In this document: in pieces, positions 8,369-17,190 of the stretch | Layout: every line of letters begins with the position of its first letter | Position numbering within the stretch: the first letter of the stretch is position 1 | Assembly (NCBI GenBank): GCA_037045155.1 | Contig: JBAOIG010000003.1 | Coordinates: 806,001 to 870,000, forward strand | Length of the DNA: 64,000 nt | Reading direction: 5' to 3' | Source of the DNA: Thermomicrobiales bacterium | GTDB taxonomy: Bacteria; Chloroflexota; Chloroflexia; Thermomicrobiales; CFX8 | The notes under the pieces: generated by a model | What the model saw: only the letters and a program-made list of their open reading frames with translations | The model's database searches: none | Told to the model about the DNA's origin: nothing | Translations under genes and position numbers: made by a program

Positions 8369-9721
8369 ATGTCAACACTCGGCGGATTATCAATCGGAAT
8401 TGATGGCCAGGCGCTGCGATTACTGCTCAGCCAGTCGCGGAGTATCAGCCAGTCATCCTTATGGCCGTATCTCCCGGTGCTGGAGCGCCTCGGTCTGGCA
8501 ATCGCTCTGGGACTGTTCGTTGGCCTCGAACGCGAACGGCGTGACAAGGAAGCCGGGATTCGCACATTCGGCTTCGCCGCGCTTATCGGCGGGCTTGGCG
8601 GATTGCTTGGCGTCAGCTATGCGTTGTTCGGGCTGGGGTTTCTTGCCCTTCAGGTCGTGATCTTCAACTGGCACACCATGGTCACCGAACGCCGGATCGA
8701 GTTGACGACTTCGTCCGCGTTCATCGTCACCGGATTTGTCGGCGTGCTGGCAGGACAGGGTCATACCCTGACGCCAACAGCAGTTGCCGTCGCGACGGTC
8801 GGGTTGCTCGCGGTGAAGGAGCGGCTCCGAGGGTTGAGCGCCACGCTGACCGAGACCGAGCTCCGTGCCGCAATCCTTCTCGGCGTCCTTGCGTTCGTCA
8901 TCTACCCGGCCCTGCCATCCGGCGCTCTCGACCGTTGGGGGTTGATCGACGCGCGGGCGGCATGGGTAGCCGTCGTGTTGATCGCGACGATCGGCTTCAT
9001 AGATTATGTCTTGCTGAAACTGTACGGAGCGAAGGGTATAGCACTCGCCGGATTCCTGGCCGGCCTCGTCAACAGCAAGGTTGCGATCACCGAACTAGCC
9101 AGCCGCACCCATGATGGCAGCCAGCGATACGCTCGCGCCACGTTCCACGGAGTGATTCTCGCAACGATCGCGACAGTCCTCCGCAACGCCGGGCTGCTTC
9201 TACTCCTCGCGCCTGCTGCATTCGCTGGGGCGGCGGTTTCGTTCGGACTGATGATTGCAGTCTGCGCCATCGCAGCGTACTACCGTGGTGGCCCATCAGC
9301 GACGGATGAGGAGGCGCACCTCGTCCCGCCGGACTCACCATTCTCGCTACGGTCGGTGCTGCAGTTCGGGCTTCTCTTCCTCGTGCTCCAGGTGGCCGGC
9401 ACGCTGGCAGAGCGCGCGCTTGGATCTGCGGGATTCTATGTCGTCAGCGTCATTGGCGGACTTGTGTCAAGTGCCAGCTCAGTTGCCTCGGCCGCCAGGC
9501 TGCAGAACGCCGGGGCGATTTCCGCTAGCGTCGCGGGCACCGGCGTCGTGCTGACGACACTAACGAGTCTGATCGTAAACCAGCTGCTGTTCTCTCGCCT
9601 GTCGGGCGACAGAGGATTGACCAGACGGCTTGTCTGGGTCACCGGGTCAATCGTGCTCATCGGCATCGCGGGCGTCGGCGTGCAGGTGCTGATTCAGGAT
9701 ATGCTCGGGTTTCTGGCCTGA
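8369..9721 (+). CDS. MgtC/SapB-like and DUF4010 membrane protein
   Basis: The product is an integral membrane protein of about 450 aa. The N-terminal third has the MgtC/SapB signature, with GLFVGLERERR followed by GIRTFGFAALIGGLGG. The C-terminal part, with AGFLAGLVNSKVAITELA and a Ser/Ala-rich helix near VSSASSVASAARL, fits DUF4010. MgtC proteins are linked to Mg2+ homeostasis and acid or low-magnesium survival; the role of the MgtC-DUF4010 combination is not established. I place the start at ATG 8369, where a GAGGGGG stretch lies four bases upstream; the frame extends to GTG 8243, but that extension is hydrophilic and unlike the family. It stands alone between a tRNA and a convergent MFS gene. 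Confidence 0.8.
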   Translation: MSTLGGLSIGIDGQALRLLLSQSRSISQSSLWPYLPVLERLGLAIALGLFVGLERERRDKEAGIRTFGFAALIGGLGGLLGVSYALFGLGFLALQVVIFNWHTMVTERRIELTTSSAFIVTGFVGVLAGQGHTLTPTAVAVATVGLLAVKERLRGLSATLTETELRAAILLGVLAFVIYPALPSGALDRWGLIDARAAWVAVVLIATIGFIDYVLLKLYGAKGIALAGFLAGLVNSKVAITELASRTHDGSQRYARATFHGVILATIATVLRNAGLLLLLAPAAFAGAAVSFGLMIAVCAIAAYYRGGPSATDEEAHLVPPDSPFSLRSVLQFGLLFLVLQVAGTLAERALGSAGFYVVSVIGGLVSSASSVASAARLQNAGAISASVAGTGVVLTTLTSLIVNQLLFSRLSGDRGLTRRLVWVTGSIVLIGIAGVGVQVLIQDMLGFLA

Positions 9722-9769
9722 TCAGGCGCCGAATCCGGCAACACCCTCGCCCACGGGCCGGCCGCGCGC

Positions 9770-11062
9770 TCAGGCGACGGCATGCCCTTCTTCGGCGCGG
9801 CGCGCGTGCGTCTGGGACATGACAATGATCGGGATCAGGGCAAGCGCCAATACCCCGCCAACGATCGACAGCGTGGCGTAGCTCGTCGTGGCGACCATGA
9901 CACCGCTCATCACACCAGCGCCGGCCCCGGACAGCGAGACAACGACATCAACCGATCCTTGCGTCGATGCGCGGTGCGCCAGCGGGGTTGCGTCGGTAAT
10001 CATCGCAGTGCCAGCGACAAACCCAAGGTTCCAGCCAACGCCAAGCAACCCTAGCGCAATGGCCAGCGTCGCCACCGAGCCGGTGGGCGCGAACGCAGCG
10101 ATCAACCCGGAAATCGGCAGGATAACGACCGCCGCAATGATGATCGGCGTTCGACCGAGTCGATCGAGCAGATACCCGCTCAGTGGCGATGGAAGGTACA
10201 TCCCCGCAATGTGAACCGCGATAACCATCCCTGTCGCGCTCAGGCCATGATGGTGGGCGCGCATATGGACCGGCGTCATCGTCATAATCGCGACCATGAT
10301 GATCTGCGTCACGGCCATCACGCTGGCCCCGAAGGCGAGCAGCCGGCGGTCGACTGCTGCGACGCTGTCGAATGCGCCGCCGACGCGCGGCGCGACAATC
10401 GACTCGAATCGGCGGGCTGACAGGAGCGGGTCGGGCCGGAGAAAGAAGAACAGGATTGCCGCCGCTAGACCGAACGCGACGACGGACATCAGAAATGGGC
10501 CGGCCAACTCAGGAATATTCACTGACTTACCGAGGTCGCCCAGCACTCCACTGAGGTTCGGTCCCGCCACCGCGCCGAATGTCGTCGCGACCAGGATCGT
10601 GCTCACCGCCTGCCCGCGACGTTCGGGACGAGCGAGATCTGTCCCGGCGTATCGCGCCTGAAGGTTCGTCGCCATCCCTGAGCCATAGAAGATCAGTGAC
10701 AGAAAGAGAAGCACAATGCTGCCGGTCACCGCCGCTGCGATGATCCCGATTCCACCAACTGCGCCGACCAGATACCCGACGCTCAACCCGATTCGTCGCC
10801 CCGACCGCTGCGAGAGGCGACCGATCGCAAACGCCGCGATCGCCGCTCCCAGCGTGAAGAACGCAGACGGAAGGCCTGCCAACCCGGTCGACCCAAGCAT
10901 GTCCTGAGCCAGAAGCGCGCTGACCGTCACACCCGCGGCGATTCCGAGGCCCGCGAGAATCTGCGATGCCGCGACGACGCCGAGCGTGCGTCGATAGATC
11001 CGTTGAAGCTCGCCTTCCAGCAAGCTCGCGGATTCCTCCCCCACCCCCATCAGTACCCCCAC
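9770..11062 (-). CDS. MFS transporter, drug-efflux type
   Basis: This 430-aa protein has 12 hydrophobic helices in two halves separated by a charged central loop near residues 200-230. The loop between helices 2 and 3 has GRLSQRSGRRIGL, and a second-half counterpart reads GYLLDRLGRTPI; both are typical of the major facilitator superfamily. No substrate can be assigned, and a proton-driven efflux role is the usual default. The gene is monocistronic: it converges with the MgtC-like gene, and a strong hairpin lies beyond its 5' side. The start is uncertain by a few codons, with an in-frame ATG four codons downstream. Confidence 0.85.
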   Translation of the reverse strand: MGVLMGVGEESASLLEGELQRIYRRTLGVVAASQILAGLGIAAGVTVSALLAQDMLGSTGLAGLPSAFFTLGAAIAAFAIGRLSQRSGRRIGLSVGYLVGAVGGIGIIAAAVTGSIVLLFLSLIFYGSGMATNLQARYAGTDLARPERRGQAVSTILVATTFGAVAGPNLSGVLGDLGKSVNIPELAGPFLMSVVAFGLAAAILFFFLRPDPLLSARRFESIVAPRVGGAFDSVAAVDRRLLAFGASVMAVTQIIMVAIMTMTPVHMRAHHHGLSATGMVIAVHIAGMYLPSPLSGYLLDRLGRTPIIIAAVVILPISGLIAAFAPTGSVATLAIALGLLGVGWNLGFVAGTAMITDATPLAHRASTQGSVDVVVSLSGAGAGVMSGVMVATTSYATLSIVGGVLALALIPIIVMSQTHARRAEEGHAVA

Positions 11063-11164
11063 ACCATTTCAGTCATCTCAGTCATGCCCGCATTCACGAC
11101 CGCCGTGATGCGTCGTCCAATTGTCTCACCGCTGGGCCAGTCACCCTACCGTGCGGCCAGCGTG

Positions 11165-11196
11165 CGTCAGGCCGGCCCGCTTGGGCCGGCCTGACG
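11165..11196. terminator. Perfect 14-bp hairpin between two minus-strand genes
   Basis: Bases 11165-11178 and 11183-11196 are exact inverted repeats around a 4-base GCTT loop, 26 bases beyond the stop of the Asp-box protein gene. There is no T tract on either side, so intrinsic termination is only inferred. Confidence 0.5.
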
Positions 11197-11221
11197 AGTA
11201 TTCGCGAATCGGGTCGAGCGG

Positions 11222-14200
11222 CTACCCGACGATCGGCGGCAACGCCGAACTCGAGATCTTCTTGTTCAACGCGGCGATATCATCGAAGAGCGCTCGACGC
11301 AGCTGTGCGGTCGTTGTCTCGACCTGGTCTGCAAGCATTGCGTAGACATCCCGCCCACCCTGAGTAGGGCGATCATCAGATTCGTCAATCATGATGCTGA
11401 GCGACACCAGCTTCTCCCGGATGGCAGACGCGCCGGGGCGTGGCTTGCTGGCATTCACACTGAGCAGGGTTGCCTCGATTGCGTCGAGATCAGCCTTGAG
11501 CTTGGCCGCCTGCTCGTAGATACCCTTGTTGGCGTCATCCTTTCCGGCGCGATCTGACCATGCGTTCAGCTGGCCACGGACGGATCGCAACTGGTTCAGC
11601 GCCTCGTGGATGCGCGAGACCTCATCGCGAATCGCCGACTTCAGCTCGAACTGTTCCGCGAGCGCGCGATCGTCGGCGTCGATCCGTGGGTCCGGCAAGA
11701 CGCGGAAGCTCTCCATCAACTCATGCCCGTCAACCGTCAGTCGGGCCTGATACATGCCGCCAACGACTCGCGGCGCAACGGCCGATTCCATCATCTGGGC
11801 AAATCGGTCTTGCGCTCCCGCGTCTTCGAGAGCTGTCGGCTTCGTGCCGCGCATATCCCAGACGATCTGGTGGCTCCCTGGCTGAGCCAACAGCTTCGGC
11901 TTCTCGTCTGCGGCGCTGGAGTATGAGCGAACAATCTTGCCTTCGATATCCAGGATATCGAGCCTCATGTCGCTCTCTGGCTTGTTCTTGAGGTAGTAGT
12001 GCACGATCACGCCGTCGGGCGGGTTTGCGCCGGCATCGAGGAACGACTCTTCTGGAGCGCCGCTCGGGGCTTCGGTCGGCCGGTACGCAACAGTCACCGG
12101 GCCAGTCATCTTGTAGTTTGTAACGTTCGGCGTACGGCCGAACGCTCGCCCATATACCCGGTAGCGCGTCGTGTCGCGCGGCTTGAACAGCACAACGTTC
12201 TGGCCCTCCATGCCCTGCTCAGCGTGGTGCAGGGGTGAGAGGTCGTCGAGCAGCCAGAAGGAGCGGCCGTGGGTCGCAGCGATCAGATCGTCATTCTTGA
12301 TCGTCAGGTCGTGGATCGGCGCAACCGGCAGGTTGGACTGGAACGGCTGCCAGTTGTCCCCTCGATCGAACGAAACGTGCAGACCCACCTCGGTGCCGCA
12401 GTACAGCAGTCCCTCGCGACTCGGATCCTCGCGCACAACCCGGGTGAACTCATCCGCTGGGATGCCGTCCGTCACAAGTTGCCACGACGCGCCGTAATCA
12501 GACGTCCTGAAGATATACGGCTTCAGGTCGTCCACCTTGTACCGCGTCGCCGTCACATACGCCGTCCCGGCATTGAACGTCGATGCCTCGATGATCGAAA
12601 CCATCGCGGGCTTCTCAAGGCCATCTGGTGTGACGTTGTTCCATGTCTTGCCGGCGTCACGGGAGATATGGACGACTCCGTCGTCCGATCCAGCCCAGAG
12701 CACACCGGCTTCGATCGGAGATTCGACGAACGCGAAGATCGTGCAATGAACCTCCGCGCCGGAGTTGTCAGCGGTGATCGGACCGCCTGAAGACCCGAGC
12801 AGCTCGGGGTTGTTCGTCGTCAGATCCGGGCTGATGACCTCCCAGGTCTCACCCTCGTCAGTTGACTTGTGGACATGGTTCGAGCACGCATAGAGCACGT
12901 CTGGGTCATGAGGAGAGAATTCAATCGGGAACGTCCACTGAAATCGGTACTTCATGGCCGCCGCGCCGGCCCCGAATCCGACCACCTCGGGCCAGACTGT
13001 GACGTTGCGCTTGTGGCCGCTCAGAGGATTCCAGGCAAGCATTCGGCCGTTGCCCAGCCCGGTGCCGATGCCTCCAGCAAAGACGCGGTGCGGCGCTTTT
13101 CGGCTGACTGCGATATAGCCTGACTCGCCACCGCCCGGCTCGACATAGTTGGTCCAGGTGATCGCGCCCTCATGCCCCACACTCGGCAGCTTCATCGCCC
13201 AGTTATCTTGCTGCGATCCGTAGATGTTGTAGGGCGTCTGGTTATCGGTGGTGACGTGATAGAACTGCGCGGTTGGTTGATTGAGGATCGTCGACCAGTG
13301 CCGGCCTCCGTCGAAGCTGACGCAAGCGCCCCCGTCATTTCCTTCGATGATCCGGCTTGAATTCTCCGGGTCGATCCAGAGTCCGTGATTATCGCCATGT
13401 GGCGTGGGGATCTGGTCGAAGGTCTTGCCGCCGTCAGTCGATTTCCAACAATTGACGTTCAGCACCCAGATCGTGTCAGCGTCGGACGGATCGGCGAAGA
13501 CGTGCATGTAGTACCAGGGCCGGCGACGCAGATCCATGTTCTCGGTGAGTCTCGTCCAGGTATCCCCGTAGTCATCCGATCGGAAGAGCCCGCCGTTTTC
13601 CGCTTCAATCAGCGCCCAGACACGTCCAGCCTGCGCCGGGGAGATCGTAACGCCGATCTTGCCGAGCACGGCGTCCTCTGGCAGACCCGGATGTCGAGTA
13701 ACGTCCTCCCACGTATCCCCGCCATCCATTGAGCGCCAGATGCCGCTATCCTCGCCGCCGCTCGCCAGCGTATGTGGGTGTCGTTGTGCCTGCCAGATCG
13801 CCGCGAAGAGCACCCGTGGGTTGGAAGCGTCCATGGCGATGTCGTGACAGCCGGCCTGGTCGCTCTTATAGAGCACGCGCTCCCAGTTCTTGCCGCCATC
13901 CTTCGAACGGAAGACACCACGTTCCTCATTCGGACCCCAGGCGTGACCGAGCGCCGCTACGTAGACAAGATCAGAGTTCGTCGGATGGACCTCAATGTCT
14001 CCGATGTGTCGCGTGTCCTTCAGGCCCAGGTTCACCCACGAACGACCACCATCGGTCGACTTGTAGACGCCATCCCCGTGCGAGACATTGCTGCGGATTT
14101 CAGACTCGCCGGTGCCGACGTAGATCACGTTCGGGTCGGAAACGGGGACAGCGATCGCGCCAATCGCCGATGTCCCGAAGTAGCCATCTGAGACGTTCTC

Positions 14201-14362
14201 CCAGTATGCGCCACCGCTCGTCGTCTTCCAGACACCACCCGCGCACGCGCCGAAGTAGAACGTTCCTATCTCAGTCGGATGGCCAGCCACCGCGACGACT
14301 CGACCGCCACGGTGAGGCCCAATCTCACGCCAACGTACCGATTCGATCAGCTTCGGGTCCAT
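11222..14362 (-). CDS. Large Asp-box beta-propeller protein (VPS10/sortilin-like, 'glycosyl hydrolase' annotation group)
   Basis: This 1046-aa protein carries at least nine Asp-box (BNR) repeats, for example KSTDGGRSW, RSKDGGKNW, RSMDGGDTW, KSTDGGKTF, KSTDEGETW, ISRDAGKTW and RTSDYGASW. They spread over about residues 30-700 and predict one or two large beta-propellers of the VPS10/YVTN type. The rest (about 720-1046) is a beta-sandwich-like part followed by a helical, charged tail. There is no signal peptide or lipobox, so the protein looks cytoplasmic, whereas many relatives are secreted. No sialidase catalytic triad is evident. ATG 14362 was chosen because AAGGAGGA lies six bases upstream. 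It is transcribed alone, from a TTGACA promoter at about 14.46 kb. Confidence 0.8.
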   Translation of the reverse strand: MDPKLIESVRWREIGPHRGGRVVAVAGHPTEIGTFYFGACAGGVWKTTSGGAYWENVSDGYFGTSAIGAIAVPVSDPNVIYVGTGESEIRSNVSHGDGVYKSTDGGRSWVNLGLKDTRHIGDIEVHPTNSDLVYVAALGHAWGPNEERGVFRSKDGGKNWERVLYKSDQAGCHDIAMDASNPRVLFAAIWQAQRHPHTLASGGEDSGIWRSMDGGDTWEDVTRHPGLPEDAVLGKIGVTISPAQAGRVWALIEAENGGLFRSDDYGDTWTRLTENMDLRRRPWYYMHVFADPSDADTIWVLNVNCWKSTDGGKTFDQIPTPHGDNHGLWIDPENSSRIIEGNDGGACVSFDGGRHWSTILNQPTAQFYHVTTDNQTPYNIYGSQQDNWAMKLPSVGHEGAITWTNYVEPGGGESGYIAVSRKAPHRVFAGGIGTGLGNGRMLAWNPLSGHKRNVTVWPEVVGFGAGAAAMKYRFQWTFPIEFSPHDPDVLYACSNHVHKSTDEGETWEVISPDLTTNNPELLGSSGGPITADNSGAEVHCTIFAFVESPIEAGVLWAGSDDGVVHISRDAGKTWNNVTPDGLEKPAMVSIIEASTFNAGTAYVTATRYKVDDLKPYIFRTSDYGASWQLVTDGIPADEFTRVVREDPSREGLLYCGTEVGLHVSFDRGDNWQPFQSNLPVAPIHDLTIKNDDLIAATHGRSFWLLDDLSPLHHAEQGMEGQNVVLFKPRDTTRYRVYGRAFGRTPNVTNYKMTGPVTVAYRPTEAPSGAPEESFLDAGANPPDGVIVHYYLKNKPESDMRLDILDIEGKIVRSYSSAADEKPKLLAQPGSHQIVWDMRGTKPTALEDAGAQDRFAQMMESAVAPRVVGGMYQARLTVDGHELMESFRVLPDPRIDADDRALAEQFELKSAIRDEVSRIHEALNQLRSVRGQLNAWSDRAGKDDANKGIYEQAAKLKADLDAIEATLLSVNASKPRPGASAIREKLVSLSIMIDESDDRPTQGGRDVYAMLADQVETTTAQLRRALFDDIAALNKKISSSALPPIVG

Positions 14363-14438
14363 TGAGTCCTCCTTGATAACGCCCACTCACACTCCCGATG
14401 TTGGACGGGCCGCTGTGCGGCGCCGCCATTGCCGTCCG

Positions 14439-14467
14439 ATTGTCGACTCGTTCCTCGGTAATGTCAA
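14439..14467 (-). promoter_or_regulatory. Promoter of the Asp-box protein gene
   Basis: On the minus strand TTGACA (14467-14462) and GACAAT (14444-14439) are separated by exactly 17 bases. The site is about 77 bases upstream of ATG 14362 and lies in the short divergent region shared with the ATP-grasp gene. Confidence 0.65.
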
Positions 14468-14535
14468 AGTCGGTGGAAACGAGGGTACACTCTCGGCAGA
14501 CTGATTCTCGCGTCGCTGACGGAGCAGGGTGACCC

Positions 14536-15816
14536 ATGCATGAAGATCGAGCTCATTCCCCACGCGTGATGCTACTGATGTCGCCATCAACCTACCGAGC
14601 CGGGGCGTTTCTCAAGGCGGCAGCCGATGTCGGAGTCGAAGTCGTCTCGGTGACGGACATGCCCGAACTTCTCCGCGAGTATTGGCACCAGGACCTTGCC
14701 GTCAGCTTTGCGAATATCGAGCAGGCCTTCCCGGATGTCGTCCGGCTTGCTCGGGAGCGAGCCGTCGACGCTGTGCTATCGGTCGATGACGCAGCGACGG
14801 AGTTGGCGGCGCTGGGCGCTCGAGAGCTTGGGTTCGTTCATAACTCCCCCGACGCAGCAGCCGCGGCCAGAGACAAGCTCCTCATGCGGACAATGCTCGC
14901 AAACGCCGGGGTCAAGAGCCCCTGGTTCGTCGTTCATCCCGTTCCCAGTGATCCACGGACCATCGCTGAGACGCTGGAGTATCCATGCGTCGTGAAGCCG
15001 ATACGGCTCTCTGGCAGTCGAGGGGTTATCCGCGCCGACGACGCGGACGGCTTCGTCGCAGCCTTCACCCGAACCGGCGCGATTTCATTGGATGAGGTGA
15101 CGGACGGGAGCGATCCTCAGATTCTGATCGAGGAATACCTCCCCGGTGACGAGGTGGCGGTCGAGGGATTGCTAACGGACGGGGATTTGCACATCCTGGC
15201 GATCTTCGACAAGCCCGATCCTCTCATCGGGCCATTTTTCGAGGAGACGATCTACGTCACGCCGTCCGGTCATGCTCCGGAGATTCTGGCCGCAATCGCT
15301 CGTGAGACAGCGGACGCGGCGGCGGCGCTCGGCCTGCGCCACGGCCCGATCCACGCAGAGCTTCGGATCAATGACCGCGGGGCATGGCTCATCGAAGTGG
15401 CCGGCCGATCGATCGGCGGTCTGTGCTCTACGATCCTCTCATTTGGCGCTGGAATGAGTCTGGAAGAGATCATCCTCCGGCACGCGGTCGGAATGGCGAT
15501 CCCGTCGTTCGATCGCACCGGAAACGCTGTCGGCGTAATGATGATTCCGATCCCGGCAAAAGGGCTCCTGCGTGAGGTCGATGGCATCGACGCGGCTCGC
15601 GCGGTGGTCGGTATCACCGGCATCGAAATCACGGCTCCGGTGAACTACCCAATCGTTCCGCTGCCGGAGGGATCGAGCTATCTGGGATTCATTTTCGCCC
15701 GTGGGGAATCGCCATCTGCCGTCGAGGCAACCTTGCGCGAGTCCCACCGCCAATTGCGGATCCAGATCGACCCCATCGTGTCAATCGCGAGCCCGACGCC
15801 CGTCGTGGCGCGTTGA
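14536..15816 (+). CDS. ATP-grasp domain carboxylate-amine ligase, substrate unknown
   Basis: The 426-aa protein has the ATP-grasp layout. An N-terminal Rossmann-like domain (1-110) is followed by the ATP-binding part, with YPCVVKPIRLSGSRGV near residue 150, ILIEEYLPGDEVAVEGLL near residue 196, and the metal/phosphate residues in HGPIHAELRIN and WLIEVAGRSIGG near residues 271-295. It resembles biotin-carboxylase-like and dapdiamide/alanine-anticapsin ligase relatives, which form amide or peptide bonds with acyl-phosphate intermediates. The downstream MFS exporter and aminotransferase would suit a small amino-acid-derived product, but this link is only inferred. It is divergent from the Asp-box gene. 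Confidence 0.8.
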   Translation: MHEDRAHSPRVMLLMSPSTYRAGAFLKAAADVGVEVVSVTDMPELLREYWHQDLAVSFANIEQAFPDVVRLARERAVDAVLSVDDAATELAALGARELGFVHNSPDAAAAARDKLLMRTMLANAGVKSPWFVVHPVPSDPRTIAETLEYPCVVKPIRLSGSRGVIRADDADGFVAAFTRTGAISLDEVTDGSDPQILIEEYLPGDEVAVEGLLTDGDLHILAIFDKPDPLIGPFFEETIYVTPSGHAPEILAAIARETADAAAALGLRHGPIHAELRINDRGAWLIEVAGRSIGGLCSTILSFGAGMSLEEIILRHAVGMAIPSFDRTGNAVGVMMIPIPAKGLLREVDGIDAARAVVGITGIEITAPVNYPIVPLPEGSSYLGFIFARGESPSAVEATLRESHRQLRIQIDPIVSIASPTPVVAR

Positions 15817-15819
15817 TCG

Positions 15820-16128
15820 CTATTTCTTGCGCGGAGCTGCGCCCTTCGATGGAGCGCCAGCGCCGGGAGCAACCCAGCCTTCCGGCACCTGGGCGTTCTC
15901 ACCGAAGAAGAACTCCTCCATCTCCCGGCGAAGAAGCTTGCGAGTGTCGGGATCAGCGGGGTGCAGCCCGTAATGATTGATCATGATCGTCGCGTGCTGA
16001 GTCCAGAGGCGGTAGCCTTCTTCGGAAACGTTCTCAAAGATGCGCAGGCCAAGCTCGCCGGGGAATGGCGGTGCTTCGAGCGCACGCAACTCTCGACCAA
16101 GCTTCACACACATTACCATTCGGGGCAT
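15820..16128 (-). CDS. YggX-family oxidative damage protection / Fe(II)-trafficking protein
   Basis: The 102-aa product matches the YggX family over its core. It opens with MPRMVMCVKLGRELRALEAP, keeping Cys7, and contains PPFPGELGLRIFENVS, WTQHATIMINHY and MEEFFFG. The last 20 residues form a Pro/Ala/Lys-rich tail beyond the usual end. YggX limits iron-dependent oxidative damage and protects Fe-S enzymes in enterobacteria. ATG 16128 was chosen because GGAGG lies a few bases upstream and the family starts with this Met; a longer frame exists to 16209. It is divergent from the formyltransferase gene with only about 35 bases between starts. The family is best known from Proteobacteria. Confidence 0.85.
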   Translation of the reverse strand: MPRMVMCVKLGRELRALEAPPFPGELGLRIFENVSEEGYRLWTQHATIMINHYGLHPADPDTRKLLRREMEEFFFGENAQVPEGWVAPGAGAPSKGAAPRKK

Positions 16129-16163
16129 CGCGTCCTCCAAGCCAGCGCGGAGATTTCCAGTAT

Positions 16164-17129
16164 ATGAATCGACGCGAGATTTCGTCGGACTTCGCCAATA
16201 CTCTATCACCCATGGCGGTAACTCCTCCGCCCCTCCGTGTAGTCTTCTTTGGTCTGCCCTGTGATTTCACTCGCATCGTCGTCGAGACGTGTGCTCGAAG
16301 CGGGGTGAACATCGTCGGGCTGTTGGTCCCCGGACCAGACGACCGGATGGCGCCAGTCGAGGTGGCCCAACCACGCACGCTGCTTCCGATGGCTGGCTCC
16401 GGACCGAGTCATGTGCGAGCACCGTTGTTCCACATCGGGCGCACCGGCTCGGCGTCTACCCGGCAACTGGTATCGTCGCTCGCGCCCGACGTTATTGCCG
16501 TCGCGTGCTATCCGACCCGCATCCCGCCGCAAACGGCTGCGATCGCCAGGCTGGGCGCCCTGAATGTCCACCCGAGCCGCCTGCCGGCCGGCCGTGGCCC
16601 AGATCCGCTCTTCTGGACACTCCGGCGTGGCGACGGACAGGCTGCGGTGACTGTTCACGCGCTCGACGTCCAGATGGACGCTGGCCCGATCTATCTCCAG
16701 CGGGACCTGGAGTATCCCGATGGAACGACCGAGTCGGAGCTCAACGATCTGCTCGCCACCGCTGGCGGGGCACTCCTCGTCGAGACGATCGCGGGTCTGG
16801 CGACGAACGCCTTGTTCCCTACCGCGCAGGACGAAACTCGCGCGACGTACCAGACATGGCCAACAGCGGGTGACTTCGTCATTGATACCACCCTGTCGGC
16901 GCGCGCCGCGTACAACTTCATTCGCGGAGTGGCCGGCCGCTACGTTCCGGTAACGATTGCGACACCCGCAGGCGACATCATCGTCGACGAGGCTTTACAG
17001 TACGTCACTGGCGAGGGGCCGGCCGCGATCGATGCGGCTGAGACTCGATGGGTCGAGTTCGCAGATGGCTGGCTCAGGATTCGTTCGTCGATTCCGCCCG
17101 AAACCGGGATTTCGACGGAGCCACGCTGA
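16164..17129 (+). CDS. Methionyl-tRNA formyltransferase-like protein
   Basis: This formyltransferase-fold protein (about 321 aa from ATG 16164, or 305 from ATG 16212) has the first strand VVFFGLP and the catalytic region LNVHPSRLPAGRGPDPLFW. It keeps the Asn and His of the N-H-D triad, with the Asp in VQMDAGPIYL. After about residue 220 it has a short C-terminal part resembling Formyl_trans_C (RAAYNFIRGVAGRYVP). The usual tRNA-binding signature SLLP after the His is altered to SRLP. It may be a second formyltransferase acting on a sugar or amino compound rather than initiator tRNA. GGAGA sits ten bases before 16164. An MFS gene follows closely. Confidence 0.7.
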   Translation: MNRREISSDFANTLSPMAVTPPPLRVVFFGLPCDFTRIVVETCARSGVNIVGLLVPGPDDRMAPVEVAQPRTLLPMAGSGPSHVRAPLFHIGRTGSASTRQLVSSLAPDVIAVACYPTRIPPQTAAIARLGALNVHPSRLPAGRGPDPLFWTLRRGDGQAAVTVHALDVQMDAGPIYLQRDLEYPDGTTESELNDLLATAGGALLVETIAGLATNALFPTAQDETRATYQTWPTAGDFVIDTTLSARAAYNFIRGVAGRYVPVTIATPAGDIIVDEALQYVTGEGPAAIDAAETRWVEFADGWLRIRSSIPPETGISTEPR

Positions 17130-17190
17130 CGGATACCGATCGACATTTCCGATGACGAGCCGTGTTCAACGGCCTTGCGGAGACTAGCGA

